This document shows, one piece after another, positions 39,420-39,544 of a stretch of DNA of 39,544 bases. Numbering within the stretch: position 1 is the stretch's first letter; each line of letters begins with the position of its first letter. The notes beneath the pieces are model-generated. The model saw only the letters and a list, made by a program, of their open reading frames with translations, had not been told where the DNA came from and searched no databases. The stretch spans positions 1 to 39,544 of the forward strand of contig JAFQPM010000007.1 of assembly GCA_017411745.1 (NCBI GenBank). Reading direction: 5' to 3'. Origin of the DNA: Clostridia bacterium (GTDB lineage: Bacteria > Bacillota > Clostridia > Oscillospirales > CAG-272). A program made the translations under genes and the position numbers.

Positions 39420-39530
39420 TTATCTTAATTTAGTTGTAACGGATTTTCCGTCTGCGGTTATATAGGTTTTTATTGCATACGATAACCTTAAACCGTTTTC
39501 GATACAGATCGGGTAACATATCGGGGGTTA
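39420..39530 (-). CDS. C-terminal end of an unidentified gene (cut by window edge)
   Basis: A minus-strand frame ending in TAA at 39420-39422 reads CYPICIENGLRLSYAIKTYI then TADGKSVTTKLR, and it is blocked by a stop near 39530. A second frame, open to the edge, reads EGEITPDMLPDLYRKRFKV and stops near 39432. Either could be the true C-terminus, or a frameshift joins them. The downstream hairpin supports a gene ending here. I do not recognise a family. Confidence 0.3.
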
Positions 39531-39544
39531 TTTCTCCCTCGTCC

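Overview
The window looks like a chromosomal segment of an anaerobic member of the Bacillota, class Clostridia, probably an uncultured gut or rumen lineage. The grounds are the Rnf operon with its NusG_II and Gx partners, KtrAB potassium uptake, the short HisG + HisZ pair with a YerC/TrpR-type regulator, MetA/MetY direct sulfhydrylation, an L-box riboswitch, strong AGGAGG ribosome sites, textbook TTGACA-17-TATAAT promoters, and long intergenic repeats of a kind familiar from Ruminococcaceae-like genomes. No 16S rRNA is present, so finer placement is not possible.

Layout, left to right. 1-900: a cut-off small gene at the edge, a run of leftward terminators, tRNA-Ser(CGA) and a broken tRNA-Ser 5' half. 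1-3.1 kb: ktrB-ktrA. 3.1-5.7 kb: a repeat patch, a histidine-decarboxylase-like PLP enzyme (leftward) and plsY (rightward) with back-to-back promoters. 5.7-7.5 kb: a small Xre regulator plus an AlbA_2/GHKL/winged-helix protein. 7.7-9.0 kb: an MFS transporter. 9.2-10.9 kb: a LytTR regulator and a LiaF-like membrane protein, separated by a repeat array that contains a MITE. 11.1-11.3 kb: tRNA-Tyr and tRNA-Thr. 11.5-12.3 kb: an alpha/beta hydrolase. 12.4-21.2 kb (leftward): a his operon, hisR-hisZ-hisG-hisD-hisC-hisB-hisH-hisA-hisF-hisIE, with two ~420-450 bp repeats between its genes. 21.4-25.1 kb (rightward): lysine riboswitch, dapA, a third repeat, dapB, lysA. 25.2-26.1 kb: a SLOG-fold protein and two tiny HTH proteins. 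26.2-34.3 kb (leftward): a flavinylation/Rnf operon of lipoprotein, apbE, rnfC-D-G-E-A, NusG_II protein and Gx transporter, with no rnfB. 34.5-37.3 kb (leftward): metY, a fourth repeat copy, metA. 37.4-39.5 kb: the 3' end of a BspA-like leucine-rich-repeat gene fused at its break to a large serine recombinase, which marks the edge of an integrated element continuing past the window.

How the genes work together: most of the window is amino-acid biosynthesis (His, Lys/DAP, Met), each locus with visible control (a candidate HisR operator for his; an L-box with tandem terminators for dap). The other large block is the Rnf ion pump with its flavin-attachment enzyme and flavin-carrying subunits. 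The most unusual points are: (i) an Rnf-locus lipoprotein with a duplicated domain whose ends look like degenerate FMN-attachment motifs, beside ApbE and a double-domain RnfG, with rnfB absent; (ii) a modular family of ~420-470 bp intergenic repeats with variable but self-complementary end hairpins, sitting directly at stop codons in biosynthetic operons; (iii) a recombinase whose 3' end overlaps the surface-protein gene it sits in.
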